This document shows positions 8,751 through 18,174 of a stretch of DNA of 64,000 nt, piece after piece. Position numbers and translations under genes: made by a program. Below the pieces are notes generated by a model. That model saw only the letters and a program-made list of their open reading frames with translations. It was not told the origin of the DNA and did no database searches. The number at the start of each line of letters is the position of its first letter. Positions within the stretch are counted from its first letter, which is position 1. Source of the DNA: an uncultured Alistipes sp. (GTDB lineage: Bacteria; Bacteroidota; Bacteroidia; Bacteroidales; Rikenellaceae); the NCBI GenBank assembly GCA_900545315.1, contig UQYM01000006.1, forward strand, positions 1 to 64,000, read 5' to 3'.

Positions 8751-8780
8751 AAATAAAAAAATCGGAGAGATAGTCTCCGA
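8751..8780 (-). terminator. Terminator of glnS
   Basis: Stem TCGGAGA (8762-8768) with TCTCCGA (8774-8780). On the minus strand it is followed by a T-rich run (TTTTTTATTTTTTG). It lies 16 nt after the glnS stop. Confidence 0.85.
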
Positions 8781-8795
8781 CTTCGAATAAACAAA

Positions 8796-10484
8796 TTATT
8801 TTGAGGTCATCTTGGCCCAGCTATCCTTCAGGGTTACCGTTCGGTTAAAGACCATCTTATCAGGTGTTGAGTCTTTGTCCGCACAGAAGTAACCTATACG
8901 CTCGAACTGATACTTGCTACCAGTAGGTACACCTTGCAGAGAGGGCTCTATATAACCCTTAACAACCTTCATAGAGTCAGGGTTAAGGTAATCCTTGAAA
9001 GTTTTACCCTCTTCAATGTCATCCATGCACTCACGGGTGAAAAGGCGATCAAACAGGCGAATTTCGGCCTCTTTAGCATGCAGAGCAGATACCCAATGAA
9101 TTACGCCCTTTACTTTACGACCATCAGATGACTGGCCACCCTTAGACATAGGATCATAAGTACAACGCAACTCTACAATCTCACCCGTATCGTTCTTAAT
9201 CACTTCATCACAACGGATCAAATAAGCATAGCGTAAACGCACCTCTTTGCCCGGAGAAAGACGATAATACTTCTTGGGCGGCTCCTCCATAAAGTCGGTC
9301 CGTTCAATGTAAATTTCACGAGAAAATGGCACACTACGACGACCTGCTGACTCATCTTCTGGATTGTTTACACAATCGACCATCTCAGTCTGACCCTCGG
9401 GGTAATTTGTGATCACAACCTTAATCGGATCGAGAACAGCCATACGACGCTCCGCACATTTATTAAGATCCTCACGGACACAGAATTCCAGCAACCCGAG
9501 ATCAATGATATTGTCACGTTTTGCAACGCCTACCTTGTCTGCAAACATGCGGATACTCTCAGGGGTATAACCACGACGACGCAAACCACAAATGGTCGGC
9601 ATTCGCGGATCATCCCAACCCATTACGATACCCTCCTGTACGCACTGCAACAACTTACGTTTGCTCATCATCGTATAGGTCAGGTTCAAACGGGCAAACT
9701 CGTACTGGTGACTCTGGAAAATACCCAATTGCTGGATAAACCAATCATACAGAGGACGATGCACATCGAACTCAAGGGTACAAATCGAATGGGTAATCCC
9801 CTCAATCGAATCGGACTGACCATGCGCATAATCATACATCGGATAGATGCACCATTTGTTTCCGGTACGGTGGTGCTCCGAGTGAAGAATACGGTACATG
9901 ATCGGGTCACGCAACAACATATTTGGGTGAGCCATATCGATCTTGGCACGCAACACCTTTTCGCCATCAGCAAACTCTCCGGCACGCATCCGGGCAAAAA
10001 GATCCAGGTTCTCCTCAACCGAACGATTACGCCAAGGACTCTCCTTACCCGGTACAGTTACCGTACCACGATTGAGTCGGATCTCCTCCTGAGATTGATC
10101 ATCCACATAGGCTTTACCTATCTTGATCAACTCCACAGCCCAATCGTACAGCTGATCAAAATAGTCGGAAGCATAATGCTCTTCAGCCCAGTCAAAACCC
10201 AACCAATGAACATCCTCTTTGATCGAATCGACATACTCAACATCCTCTTTTACGGGGTTAGTATCGTCGAAACGAAGATTACACAATCCACCGTAACGTT
10301 TAGCCAAACCAAAATTGAGGCAGATACTCTTGGCATGGCCGATGTGCAAATAGCCGTTCGGTTCCGGCGGGAAACGGGTATGAATCTGTTTGACTGAGCC
10401 GTCTGAAAGGCTCTTTTCGATTATCTCTTCAAGAAAATTGAGCGATCTCTCATTCGAAACCGGCTCCTCATTTACCGTACTCAT
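8796..10484 (-). CDS. glnS: Glutaminyl-tRNA synthetase
   Basis: 562 residues, full length. It charges tRNA-Gln directly. The class I HIGH motif is in PEPNGYLHIGHAKS (HIGH at 47-50), the KMSKS equivalent is MSKRK (273-277), and the C-terminal anticodon-binding beta barrels carry YCHRLSPG-like elements (YRLSPGKEVRLRYAYLI). RFDDTNPVKEDVEYVDSI is the usual Rossmann-fold segment that separates GlnRS from GluRS. The start at 10484 gives a normal N-terminal extension. It is a monocistronic unit with its own terminator. Confidence 0.98.
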   Translation of the reverse strand: MSTVNEEPVSNERSLNFLEEIIEKSLSDGSVKQIHTRFPPEPNGYLHIGHAKSICLNFGLAKRYGGLCNLRFDDTNPVKEDVEYVDSIKEDVHWLGFDWAEEHYASDYFDQLYDWAVELIKIGKAYVDDQSQEEIRLNRGTVTVPGKESPWRNRSVEENLDLFARMRAGEFADGEKVLRAKIDMAHPNMLLRDPIMYRILHSEHHRTGNKWCIYPMYDYAHGQSDSIEGITHSICTLEFDVHRPLYDWFIQQLGIFQSHQYEFARLNLTYTMMSKRKLLQCVQEGIVMGWDDPRMPTICGLRRRGYTPESIRMFADKVGVAKRDNIIDLGLLEFCVREDLNKCAERRMAVLDPIKVVITNYPEGQTEMVDCVNNPEDESAGRRSVPFSREIYIERTDFMEEPPKKYYRLSPGKEVRLRYAYLIRCDEVIKNDTGEIVELRCTYDPMSKGGQSSDGRKVKGVIHWVSALHAKEAEIRLFDRLFTRECMDDIEEGKTFKDYLNPDSMKVVKGYIEPSLQGVPTGSKYQFERIGYFCADKDSTPDKMVFNRTVTLKDSWAKMTSK

Positions 10485-10517
10485 ATTGTTCGCATTAGCA
10501 TTATAGCGTTCAGATTA

Positions 10518-10525
10518 CAAAAATA
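10518..10525 (-). promoter_or_regulatory. -7 promoter element for glnS
   Basis: The plus strand reads CAAAAATA, which is TATTTTTG on the coding strand, an exact TAnnTTTG. It is 34 bp before the glnS start. No well-spaced TTTG -33 box was seen. Confidence 0.55.
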
Positions 10526-10581
10526 ACGTATTTTCAAATATAAATAGTTTTCAGAGGCTATTTTACGTCACATATTGCAAC

Positions 10582-10618
10582 AAAAAAGGGAACAATCCGT
10601 AGTTAAAGGATTGTTCCC
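10582..10618 (-). terminator. Terminator of the S46 peptidase gene
   Basis: Perfect 11-bp stem GGGAACAATCC (10588-10598) with GGATTGTTCCC (10608-10618), followed on the minus strand by six T. It lies 24 nt beyond the stop codon. Confidence 0.92.
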
Positions 10619-10641
10619 TGCAATACAGAGGTCAATAAAAA

Positions 10642-12801
10642 CTATTTAACCAGCGTCAATTCATCAATCAGGCGGGTGGCTCCAGCATACTTTTCAATCA
10701 CAAAGAGCACATAACGAATATCAACACAGATTGTACGCTGCAGCTCAGGTTCAAAAGCCACATCGCCACTCATCGCCTCCCAGTTGCCATCAAACGCCAA
10801 ACCTACCAGTTCGCCTTTCGCATTCAACACAGGACTACCCGAGTTACCACCGGTAATATCGTTATTGGTCAAGAAACCGACACGTACCGTACCATCCTCA
10901 GCATACTGTCCGTAATCCTTGTTCTTAAAAAGCTCTTTCAATTTATCGGGTACAGTGAACTCCAAAGGATTGTTCGGGTCCTCTTTGGCAATTACCCCTT
11001 CAAGGGTCGTGTAATAATCGTAAATCACACCATCTGCCGGCCGATAAGGCAACACCTGACCATAGGTCAAACGAATCGTGAAATTGGCATCCGGATAGAA
11101 TTTATGATCCGGCATCATCTCCATCAAACCTGCAACATAAAGACGATGGCCACGCGCATATTGAATGTTCAACTCCCTTACCCGCTTAACATCACGAGAA
11201 TAGGCACGTGATACCGATTTACTCAACAAATAAGCAGGATCATTTTTGAGTTGCTCGGCATTCGGATTCTTCAGGAAATTTTCAAAACGATCCTGTGTAG
11301 CAAACAGAGAATTGTCGAACAAATCATCTACATAACGCTCAACATCACCGGCATAAAGTGAATCAATCACATTGAAAATATCAGGACGCTCCTCTTTAGA
11401 CAAGCTATCATAAACAATACGGATCATTCGCTTAGTAATCTTACGATCTGTCGGCGTATTGTAATCTTTATAGATATTTGAAACACCTTTCAAATACTTG
11501 GCAACTGCCGCAGTATCCAACCCATTGGGAAGAGAATCAACCAACAGGACATCAGCCATCTTGGCAAAAGTGATAATCTCCGTGCCACGTAACAGTGCTT
11601 CAGAAATGTACTGATAGTAATTTAAAATCGGATTCAGTTCATGAATCGACTCCTTGATTAAATCAAGGGCATTGCCATACTTTTGTTGACGAACGGGGTC
11701 TTCATTCACCCAAGCACGGAAACGGGCCTCAAGCGCCTCTTTTTGCCCCTTAACCCCCAACTTGCGTAAACCGCGACTCTCACCGATAGAATTCTTCCAA
11801 TAATTGGAAGAACCGGCATACTTGTTGGCATACTGAAGACGTACTTTCTCACTGGCAACCATATCCTCCATCATGAGCTTCTGACGCTCGCCACGAATGA
11901 AGATACGATTCGGATTGGAAATGTTCAGTACATGGTCGATCTCATATGAGGTCATGTAACGCTCCGTAGAACCAGGGAAACCCATAATCATGGTGTAGTC
12001 ACCCGGCTTAACACCCTTAAGCGAAATTTTCAGATGTGTAGGCGTTGAATAAGGAACATTATCCTTGGAATAGGCTGCTGGTTTACCCTCTTTGTCTGAA
12101 TAGACACGGAAGATAGAGAAGTCACCAGTATGGCGGGGCCACATCCAGTTATCGGTATCACCACCGAATTTACCGATCGACGAAGGGGGAGTACCTACCA
12201 AACGGACATCTTTGTAGCGTTCAACTACAAACATCAAATATTGGTTTCCACCAAAAAAAGATTCAATAAAAGCCTCTTTGGTGCTGTTGTCAGGCAATGC
12301 CGCTTTGGTGATAGCTTTGCTCAACGAATCAACACACTGCTGGCGCTGCTCTTCGCTCATGGAATCATTCAACTTCGGCAGAATCTGATCCGACACATCC
12401 TCGATGCTACGAATAAAGGTTATGGTCATTCCCGGACAGGGCAACTCCTCATTATAGTTCATTGCCCAGAAACCATTTTCGAGATAATCGTGCTCAACGC
12501 TACTCAAACGTTGAATCAATCCATATCCACAATGGTGATTGGTAAAGATCAATCCATTGGCCGAAACAATCTCTCCGGTACATCCCCCACCAAAGATCAC
12601 AATAGCATCTTTAAGCGAATTGCCATTCAGGTTGTAAATCTGGTCTGCCGACAACTTCAACCCTTTAGCCTTCATCTCCTTAATGTTGAGCTTTTGCAGG
12701 TAGGGTAACAACCACATCCCCTCATCAGCCCGAACCTGTAAACCGGTGGCTACCAGCAATCCACTGAGCAACCAGCTACACCATTTACTCATTTTTCTCA
12801 T
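10642..12801 (-). CDS. Dipeptidyl-peptidase, family S46 (DPP7/DPP11 type)
   Basis: 719 residues with a signal peptide (about 1-25), so periplasmic. S46 enzymes cut dipeptides from peptide N-termini and feed proteolytic, asaccharolytic metabolism. The catalytic His is in LIFTNHHCGY (about residue 89), Asp in NWMWPRHTGDFSIFRVY, and Ser in GGNSGSPV (Ser654). The residue 18 after the Ser, which separates DPP11 (Arg, acidic P1) from DPP7 (Gly, hydrophobic P1), is Gly672 in AFDGNWE, so DPP7-like specificity is expected. The start could also be the Met at codon 4. It is a single-gene unit with a strong terminator. Confidence 0.95.
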   Translation of the reverse strand: MRKMSKWCSWLLSGLLVATGLQVRADEGMWLLPYLQKLNIKEMKAKGLKLSADQIYNLNGNSLKDAIVIFGGGCTGEIVSANGLIFTNHHCGYGLIQRLSSVEHDYLENGFWAMNYNEELPCPGMTITFIRSIEDVSDQILPKLNDSMSEEQRQQCVDSLSKAITKAALPDNSTKEAFIESFFGGNQYLMFVVERYKDVRLVGTPPSSIGKFGGDTDNWMWPRHTGDFSIFRVYSDKEGKPAAYSKDNVPYSTPTHLKISLKGVKPGDYTMIMGFPGSTERYMTSYEIDHVLNISNPNRIFIRGERQKLMMEDMVASEKVRLQYANKYAGSSNYWKNSIGESRGLRKLGVKGQKEALEARFRAWVNEDPVRQQKYGNALDLIKESIHELNPILNYYQYISEALLRGTEIITFAKMADVLLVDSLPNGLDTAAVAKYLKGVSNIYKDYNTPTDRKITKRMIRIVYDSLSKEERPDIFNVIDSLYAGDVERYVDDLFDNSLFATQDRFENFLKNPNAEQLKNDPAYLLSKSVSRAYSRDVKRVRELNIQYARGHRLYVAGLMEMMPDHKFYPDANFTIRLTYGQVLPYRPADGVIYDYYTTLEGVIAKEDPNNPLEFTVPDKLKELFKNKDYGQYAEDGTVRVGFLTNNDITGGNSGSPVLNAKGELVGLAFDGNWEAMSGDVAFEPELQRTICVDIRYVLFVIEKYAGATRLIDELTLVK

Positions 12802-13084
12802 TGTTATCTATTTTGTATTTACACGTTTCTTATTAAGCGAAATACTTTCCACGCTGGATATCCAGAGTCAACCCATTGGCATCAATTCGATCGCTCAAGC
12901 TTTACTTCTTTACTCCTCTTTCTCTTATAATGCTCACCATGAGTTATATAAAGAATTTGATCAATAAAAATATTGATATCTAACAGAATAGAAAGAAGAA
13001 CTTAACGAAAGATTGATTTACCAATCCGTTATCGAATACCCGTAAACATCACCATAGAGCAATTCCTACGTTAGCGATCATCAA
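12802..13084. other. Intergenic region between the S46 gene and nadA
   Basis: 283 bp that should hold the S46 promoter (minus strand), but no clear -7 box is seen. By hand count the block 12841-13080 has 53 C and 31 G on the plus strand, a marked C excess that matters for the skew argument. Confidence 0.5.
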
Positions 13085-14056
13085 TTAAAGTTTGATCGCC
13101 AACATGTTGCGAATGGAGCGTTCCGCCTTGGTACGAATCAACTCCTCGATCACTACCTCCGGTTGTTCGTTCCGGAGTGCAGAAATCATCTTCTCGAGCG
13201 TCACCATCTTCATGTAGGTACAGTCGTTGCATCCACACGTAGAGTCGATCGGAGGGGCCGGAATAAACCGTTTTGTCGGATTATCCTTAACCATCTGGTG
13301 CAGGATCCCCGGCTCGGTTACCACAATAAAGGTGTCGCAATCACTCTCGGTGGCATACTTGAGCAACGCTGCAGTACTGCCCACATAATCGGCCACCATC
13401 AGCACCGGTTTCTTGCACTCGGGATGAGCCAACACCTTCGCCTGCGGATATTCACGCTTCAACTCCAGGATCTTCTCCAACGAAAACTCCTCATGTACAT
13501 GGCAGGCACCATTCCAAACCACCATCTTGCATCCCGTTACGCTCTGAATGTAGTTGCCAAGGTTGCGGTCCGGAGCAAAGACAATCTTGGCATCTTCAGG
13601 CAGCGAGCGGACAATCTGTACCGCATTGCTTGAGGTGCAGCAAATATCGGTCAAAGCCTTCACCCCAACCGAGGTATTCACATAGGAGACGACCGTATAA
13701 CCGGGATACTGTTTCAAAAATTCGGCAAATGCTTTGGCTTCGCACGATGCCGCCAATGAACATCCCGCTTCCGGATCGGGCAACAGCACCTTCTTCTGCG
13801 GAGAGAGGATCTTGGCCGTCTCTGCCATGAAATGGACCCCGGCAAAGAGGATAATATCCGCATCGGTATTGGCCGCCTTTTCCGACAAGGCCAGCGAATC
13901 GCCAATGAAATCGGCAGCCTCCTGAATCTCCGGACGGGTATAGTAGTGGGCCAAAACAACCGCATTCTTCTGTTTGGCCAGGCTCCGGATCTGTTCGATC
14001 TGACGAAGCTGCTCTTCTGTAAACTGTGCGTTCTTCATCTTCTCTGATTTGAACAA
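13085..14056 (-). CDS. nadA: Quinolinate synthase NadA
   Basis: 323 residues. NadA condenses iminoaspartate with dihydroxyacetone phosphate to quinolinate in de novo NAD synthesis, using a [4Fe-4S] cluster. Visible are the N-terminal AHYYTRPEIQEAADFIGDS, GVHFMAETAKIL, the cluster cysteines in AGCSLA and near CGCNDC, and HPECKKPV. The Met at codon 7 (MKNAQF) is an equally good start, because codons 1-6 look unconserved. nadB and nadC are not nearby. The upstream side opens on the gene-free origin candidate. Confidence 0.97.
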   Translation of the reverse strand: MFKSEKMKNAQFTEEQLRQIEQIRSLAKQKNAVVLAHYYTRPEIQEAADFIGDSLALSEKAANTDADIILFAGVHFMAETAKILSPQKKVLLPDPEAGCSLAASCEAKAFAEFLKQYPGYTVVSYVNTSVGVKALTDICCTSSNAVQIVRSLPEDAKIVFAPDRNLGNYIQSVTGCKMVVWNGACHVHEEFSLEKILELKREYPQAKVLAHPECKKPVLMVADYVGSTAALLKYATESDCDTFIVVTEPGILHQMVKDNPTKRFIPAPPIDSTCGCNDCTYMKMVTLEKMISALRNEQPEVVIEELIRTKAERSIRNMLAIKL

Positions 14057-14547
14057 TTCTTATTTATATTTTTCTTTTCTCTTTTTTTAAATTAAAAAAC
14101 TAAGAAAAAGAATAATGTAGGTTAGTGTTGTTGTTAACTTTCTAACAGTAAATTTACGTCTCAGTTATCAATACTTTAGTGACAAGTTATCAAGAATCGA
14201 TACACTCCGTAAATTCACCTTGTATCTATTATAGCTGTTGGAACGTCTCGGTTGTCAACAGCGGTTGAAAACCTTTATGAACAAATCAACACTCCGTTTT
14301 CCGTCTTGAATCTTCGTGAAAAAGAGCGTTGAAAACTTTTGACATCCGGTAATAAAAACGTTTGCATTTTCTTTTTGCTGCATTATATCCGAATAAAAAT
14401 CGTTTTGTCAACTCTTTTTCTTGCGAATCTTTCATTTTTGGTGCACAACCAATCGAACGCTTTTGAACACTTTATTGTAAATTGTCTTTTGCAGGTAAAC
14501 TGCTGACGAACATGCCATTACGCCCAATTGTGAAAAAAAAGTTATCA
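14057..14547. other. oriC: Candidate chromosomal replication origin (AT-rich, DnaA-box-like 9-mers)
   Basis: 491 bp without a gene, about 31% GC by hand count, far below the flanking genes. The left end is an A/T-only-like tract (about 14061-14115) that could unwind. DnaA-box-like 9-mers (consensus TTATCCACA) follow: TTATCAATA (14165-14173), TTATCAAGA (14187-14195), TTGTCAACA (14252-14260), TTTTCAACC (minus, 14263-14271), TTTTCAACG (minus, 14327-14335) and TTGTCAACT (14405-14413). None is a perfect consensus. Support comes from the skew change across it and from parS 8 kb away. dnaA is not in the window, so this stays a prediction. Confidence 0.5.
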
Positions 14548-15621
14548 TCACTGCGCTTCCCAATGAAGCTCTTTGAGCAGATTGTTGGCCAAATCAGTGT
14601 AGAAAACTGCAGAAGCACTCTCCTGGGAGGCAATCGGCATTCCCTCATCAGCCGCCTCGCGAACGCTCTGAATCAACGGAATCTCTGCCAAAACAGGGAT
14701 ATTTTCGCTCTGAGCCAACTCCTGTGCACCACCCTTTCCGAAAATGTAATACCGGTTACCGGGCAGCTCTGCCGGCGTAAACCAAGCCATGTTTTCAACA
14801 ATTCCTAACACCGGAATGTTGATCTGTTTGGCCCGGAACATACTGATGCCTCGCCGTACATCCGCAACAGCGATCTTTTGCGGGGTGCTGACAATGATGG
14901 CTCCGGTAATCTTCAGGTCCTGCATCAATGACAGGTGAATATCGCCCGTTCCGGGAGGCATATCAATCAACAGAAAATCCAACTCTCCCCAATCGGTTTG
15001 GTGAACCAACTGACGCAGCGCATTGGTTGCCATCGGGCCCCGCCAGATCAACGCATCTTTCGGATTGATGAAGAACCCGATCGACATCACCTTGATCCCC
15101 ATGCTCAGGGCCGGATAGATGCGTGGATTTCCCTCCTCCTCTTCGTCTCCTGCTGGTTGATACCCTTCGACTCCAAACATTGTAGGCATCGATGGGCCGT
15201 AAATGTCGGCATCCAAAATACCGACTTTGTACCCCATACGCTGGAGTGCTACGCCCAAATTGGCTGTTACGGTACTCTTTCCGACACCACCCTTGGCAGA
15301 GCTGATCGCGATGATCTGTTTGATCCCGCCGGTCCAGGTACCGGGTTGGGGTTTCTTGGGCTCGACCTTTTTCGGAGCGGCCTCTTTGATAAAGACTGAG
15401 ATGTGGTCGGCATATTGCGGAAAGGCCTTGGCAAGTACCGTTTCGCAAGCCCGTTTCAGGGAGGCGGCAAACGGATCACGACTGCGCGAAAACGAGAGGG
15501 TAAACTGAATTTTCGAGTCGTTTACCACCAAATTTTCGACCATTCCTTGTGAAACGATATCGTTGCCCGTTTCGGGATGTTTGACTTTCCGAAGGGCTTC
15601 CAAAATATCTTTTTGATCCAT
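14548..15621 (-). CDS. Mrp/ApbC family iron-sulfur cluster carrier ATPase
   Basis: 357 residues. An N-terminal MIP18/DUF59 domain (about 1-80) is followed by a Pro/Lys linker and a ParA-like P-loop ATPase with deviant Walker A SSAKGGVGKST (108-117), DADIYGPSMP and IDMPPGTGDIHLS. Mrp proteins bind and hand over Fe-S clusters to apoproteins. The CxxC that usually holds the bridging cluster is missing: after VENMAWF the sequence is TPAELPGNRYYIFGKGG. I believe this form is usual in Bacteroidota, so loss of function should not be assumed. The gene has a good promoter just upstream. Confidence 0.93.
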   Translation of the reverse strand: MDQKDILEALRKVKHPETGNDIVSQGMVENLVVNDSKIQFTLSFSRSRDPFAASLKRACETVLAKAFPQYADHISVFIKEAAPKKVEPKKPQPGTWTGGIKQIIAISSAKGGVGKSTVTANLGVALQRMGYKVGILDADIYGPSMPTMFGVEGYQPAGDEEEEGNPRIYPALSMGIKVMSIGFFINPKDALIWRGPMATNALRQLVHQTDWGELDFLLIDMPPGTGDIHLSLMQDLKITGAIIVSTPQKIAVADVRRGISMFRAKQINIPVLGIVENMAWFTPAELPGNRYYIFGKGGAQELAQSENIPVLAEIPLIQSVREAADEGMPIASQESASAVFYTDLANNLLKELHWEAQ

Positions 15622-15971
15622 AATGGCTGGTATTAAGTGTTGTCTGCAAAGGTAATAAACTGCTTAGGATCTCCCAAAAGTTACTATTTTTGTAAATGTG
15701 AGCCGATCTTACGGAAATGAAACGATCGGCCAAAGTGGAAAATTTTATTGACCCGATCTGTTTTCTTCCGCCTTTTCTATTCTATGCGATAGATTAGCCG
15801 GAAACGAAAAGTCAATAAAAATAAAAATTGAAGCCAAACAGACGTTTTATTAAGGATGTGGAGAGATGATCCGATGTATCCTCTGAAAAAGATATGCAGC
15901 CTGACTCATTGATCTATGAATAAGGAATGTTTCGTTGGATAAGCAAGTGAGAAAAGTAAAATAAAAGTAAG
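15622..15971. other. Divergent intergenic region between mrp and sppA
   Basis: 350 bp. It holds the mrp promoter at its left end (15647-15678, minus). The 9-mer TTTTATTGA/TCAATAAAA occurs here in both orientations (about 15739 and 15812). Hand counts over 15661-15960 give 47 C and 62 G, so the plus strand is already G-rich here. No convincing sppA promoter box was found. Confidence 0.5.
15647..15678 (-). promoter_or_regulatory. Promoter of mrp
   Basis: The plus strand CAAAGGTA (15647-15654) is TACCTTTG on the coding strand, an exact -7 box. CAAA (15675-15678) is the TTTG -33 box. Spacing is 20 bp, ideal for the Bacteroidota primary sigma factor. The mrp start is 26 bp downstream. Confidence 0.8.
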
Positions 15972-17756
15972 ATGAACGCATTTTTCAAAACCTTCTTTGC
16001 CTCTCTGCTGGCCTTTGTCGTGGGAGGTATCTTCTTTGTGGTGTTGGGTGTCATGTTTGTGGTGGGAATCGGGCTGAGTGCCGTGAGCAGCGGTGTGGAC
16101 GCCTCTTCGGTTTCGACACCATCCTCCCATTCAATTTTGAAAATAGACCTTTCGGTGCCCATTGTGGATAATCCGGTTCAGGAGCGTATCTCCTCTTTGG
16201 AGCGATTGACGATGGGAAGTGGCTTTGAGATGCCGATGCTCAATGTGCTGGGTGCGATCCAACGTGCCAAGGCAGATAAACATATCGACGGTATCTATCT
16301 GAATATTAATCCGGCTGCTTCGATCGGTCTGGCAACCATGGAGGAGCTGCGAAATGCCCTGCTGGACTTCAAAGAGGGGTCGGACAAATTTATTATTGCC
16401 TATTCCGATTTTTATACCCAGAAGAGCTACTACCTCAGTTCGGTAGCCGACCGCATCTATATGAATCCTCAGGGTAGTCTGTTGTGGAAAGGTATGGCTT
16501 CGAATGTGATCTTCTACAAAGGGTTGCTCGATAAGTTGGGTGTACAGCCCGAAGTGGTGCGTCATGGTGCTTACAAAAGTGCCGTTGAGCCCTTCATTAT
16601 GGATAAGATGAGTCCTGAGAATCGTCTCCAGACCGAAAAATTGATCGGAACCATCTGGAATCATGTGGTCAGTCAGGTGGCACAAGCACGTTCGATCGAT
16701 TCGATAGCCCTGCAGCGTTATGCCTCGGAGTTGACTATTAACGATGCCGAACAGGCTGTTGCCAAAGGGTTGGTCGATTCGTTGGCTTACGGTGCTGATA
16801 TGGATTCATTGCTGGCCGGAATGACCGATCAGGAGACGCCCAACTATTACGCTTTTGAGGATTATGTGGCTCAAAGTGTCGCGGTCAATAAGTCGGACAA
16901 CCTGATTGCGGTGGTCTATGCCGACGGCGAGATTGTCGATGGCGATGCGCCTCAGCCGATGGTGGGCGGCGAAACCTTGGCTGCAAAGCTGGCTGAGTTG
17001 CGAGATCAGGATGAGGTCAAAGGGGTAGTGTTACGGGTCAACTCTCCCGGAGGCAGTGCATTGGCCTCCGAGGTGATTTGGCACGAGATGGAGCTGCTTC
17101 GGGATAAAAAGCCGGTCATTGTCTCCATGGGCGATATGGCCGCTTCGGGCGGGTATTACATCTCCTGTCCGGCCGATGCGATTCTGGCCTCCCCAACCAC
17201 CATTACCGGATCGATCGGTGTCTTCGGACTGCTGTTTAATGCACAAAACGGCTTGAAAGATAAGCTTGGTATTACGGTTGATGTGGCCAAAACCAATCCT
17301 TCGGCCGATCTCGGCGTACCGTTCCGGGCTCTCTCGGATGCTGAACGCAACTATCTGCAACACAGTGTCGAACATACCTATGCGCAATTTGTTGACCATG
17401 TGGCCTCCGGCCGTAATCTGACGCGGGAACAGGTCGATTCGCTCGGAGGAGGTCGTGTATGGTCGGGTGTCAGTGCGCTCGGTAACGGTTTGATCGATTC
17501 ATACGGCGGACTGCTCGAGGCCATTGCGTTGGCAGCTGATCGTGCCGGTGTTGGTGAAGATTTCTCGATCAGTGCACCCAGCAATACTCCCGATCTGTTG
17601 ACGCGCATCCTTTTCATGTTAACGTCCCAGACAGCTGTCAAAGACCCCTTCCAGGGTGAACTCGGTACACTCTATCGTGACTATGCAACCCTGCAGCGTA
17701 TCCTCTCTCGCGAGGGTGTTCAGGCCCTGTTGCCCTGCCGTTACGATATTCAATAA
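15972..17756 (+). CDS. sppA: Signal peptide peptidase SppA, long (67K) type
   Basis: 594 residues. An inner-membrane serine-lysine protease (family S49) that degrades cleaved signal peptides. The N-terminal membrane anchor spans about residues 5-40, followed by two tandem S49 domains. The catalytic Lys is expected in HGAYKSAVEPF in the N-terminal domain, and the catalytic Ser in DMAASGGYYISC in the C-terminal domain, with LRVNSPGGSAL ahead of it as oxyanion segment. Length and duplicated structure match the E. coli-type enzyme rather than the short Bacillus form. It is followed by a long terminator hairpin, so the gene is probably transcribed alone. Confidence 0.96.
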   Translation: MNAFFKTFFASLLAFVVGGIFFVVLGVMFVVGIGLSAVSSGVDASSVSTPSSHSILKIDLSVPIVDNPVQERISSLERLTMGSGFEMPMLNVLGAIQRAKADKHIDGIYLNINPAASIGLATMEELRNALLDFKEGSDKFIIAYSDFYTQKSYYLSSVADRIYMNPQGSLLWKGMASNVIFYKGLLDKLGVQPEVVRHGAYKSAVEPFIMDKMSPENRLQTEKLIGTIWNHVVSQVAQARSIDSIALQRYASELTINDAEQAVAKGLVDSLAYGADMDSLLAGMTDQETPNYYAFEDYVAQSVAVNKSDNLIAVVYADGEIVDGDAPQPMVGGETLAAKLAELRDQDEVKGVVLRVNSPGGSALASEVIWHEMELLRDKKPVIVSMGDMAASGGYYISCPADAILASPTTITGSIGVFGLLFNAQNGLKDKLGITVDVAKTNPSADLGVPFRALSDAERNYLQHSVEHTYAQFVDHVASGRNLTREQVDSLGGGRVWSGVSALGNGLIDSYGGLLEAIALAADRAGVGEDFSISAPSNTPDLLTRILFMLTSQTAVKDPFQGELGTLYRDYATLQRILSREGVQALLPCRYDIQ

Positions 17757-17796
17757 AACGCCTCATTACACCTGAAGCGTTACTTTACTTATCAAC

Positions 17797-17848
17797 CACC
17801 CCGTCATAAACGGTTCGCATCAGCCGACTTATGATGGGGTGTTTCTTT
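17797..17848 (+). terminator. Terminator of sppA
   Basis: A 13-bp stem pairs CACCCCGTCATAA (17797-17809) with TTATGATGGGGTG (17829-17841), one G-T pair, followed by TTTCTTTATT. It lies 40 nt after the stop. Confidence 0.9.
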
Positions 17849-18174
17849 ATTGAATAGAAAAGAATAAAAATAAAAGTGATCCGATTGTTTGAGATCTGTT
17901 GGCAAGTACCAATGTGCAAGGTGTTGCCTTGGAAGAATCGTTTCATGTAAACCAATAGGCTACAAAAACGTCTCGGCAAAAGCGGTGCACTATACGTCAG
18001 GCAGTAATTCTAATTTATCAAAAAGAGAATCAGGAAAGTGGGTCTCGAAGTTTATTTGTGTTTGTGCCTCAATCCTGGTGGGCTTTGAAGCAAACTTTGC
18101 GGGACATTTTTTCAGAATAGTTCGGTTACGGTGTTCACTATCACTCTTCCTTTGGTCAAAAGTTTTACTGCAAC
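17849..18174. other. Orphan stretch enclosed by two terminators
   Basis: 326 bp between the sppA terminator and a second strong hairpin at 18175-18208. The two overlapping frames here (plus 17889-18197, minus 17990-18205) have poor composition and resemble nothing I know. A second terminator with no gene before it leaves room for a small RNA or a lost gene. Confidence 0.35.
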
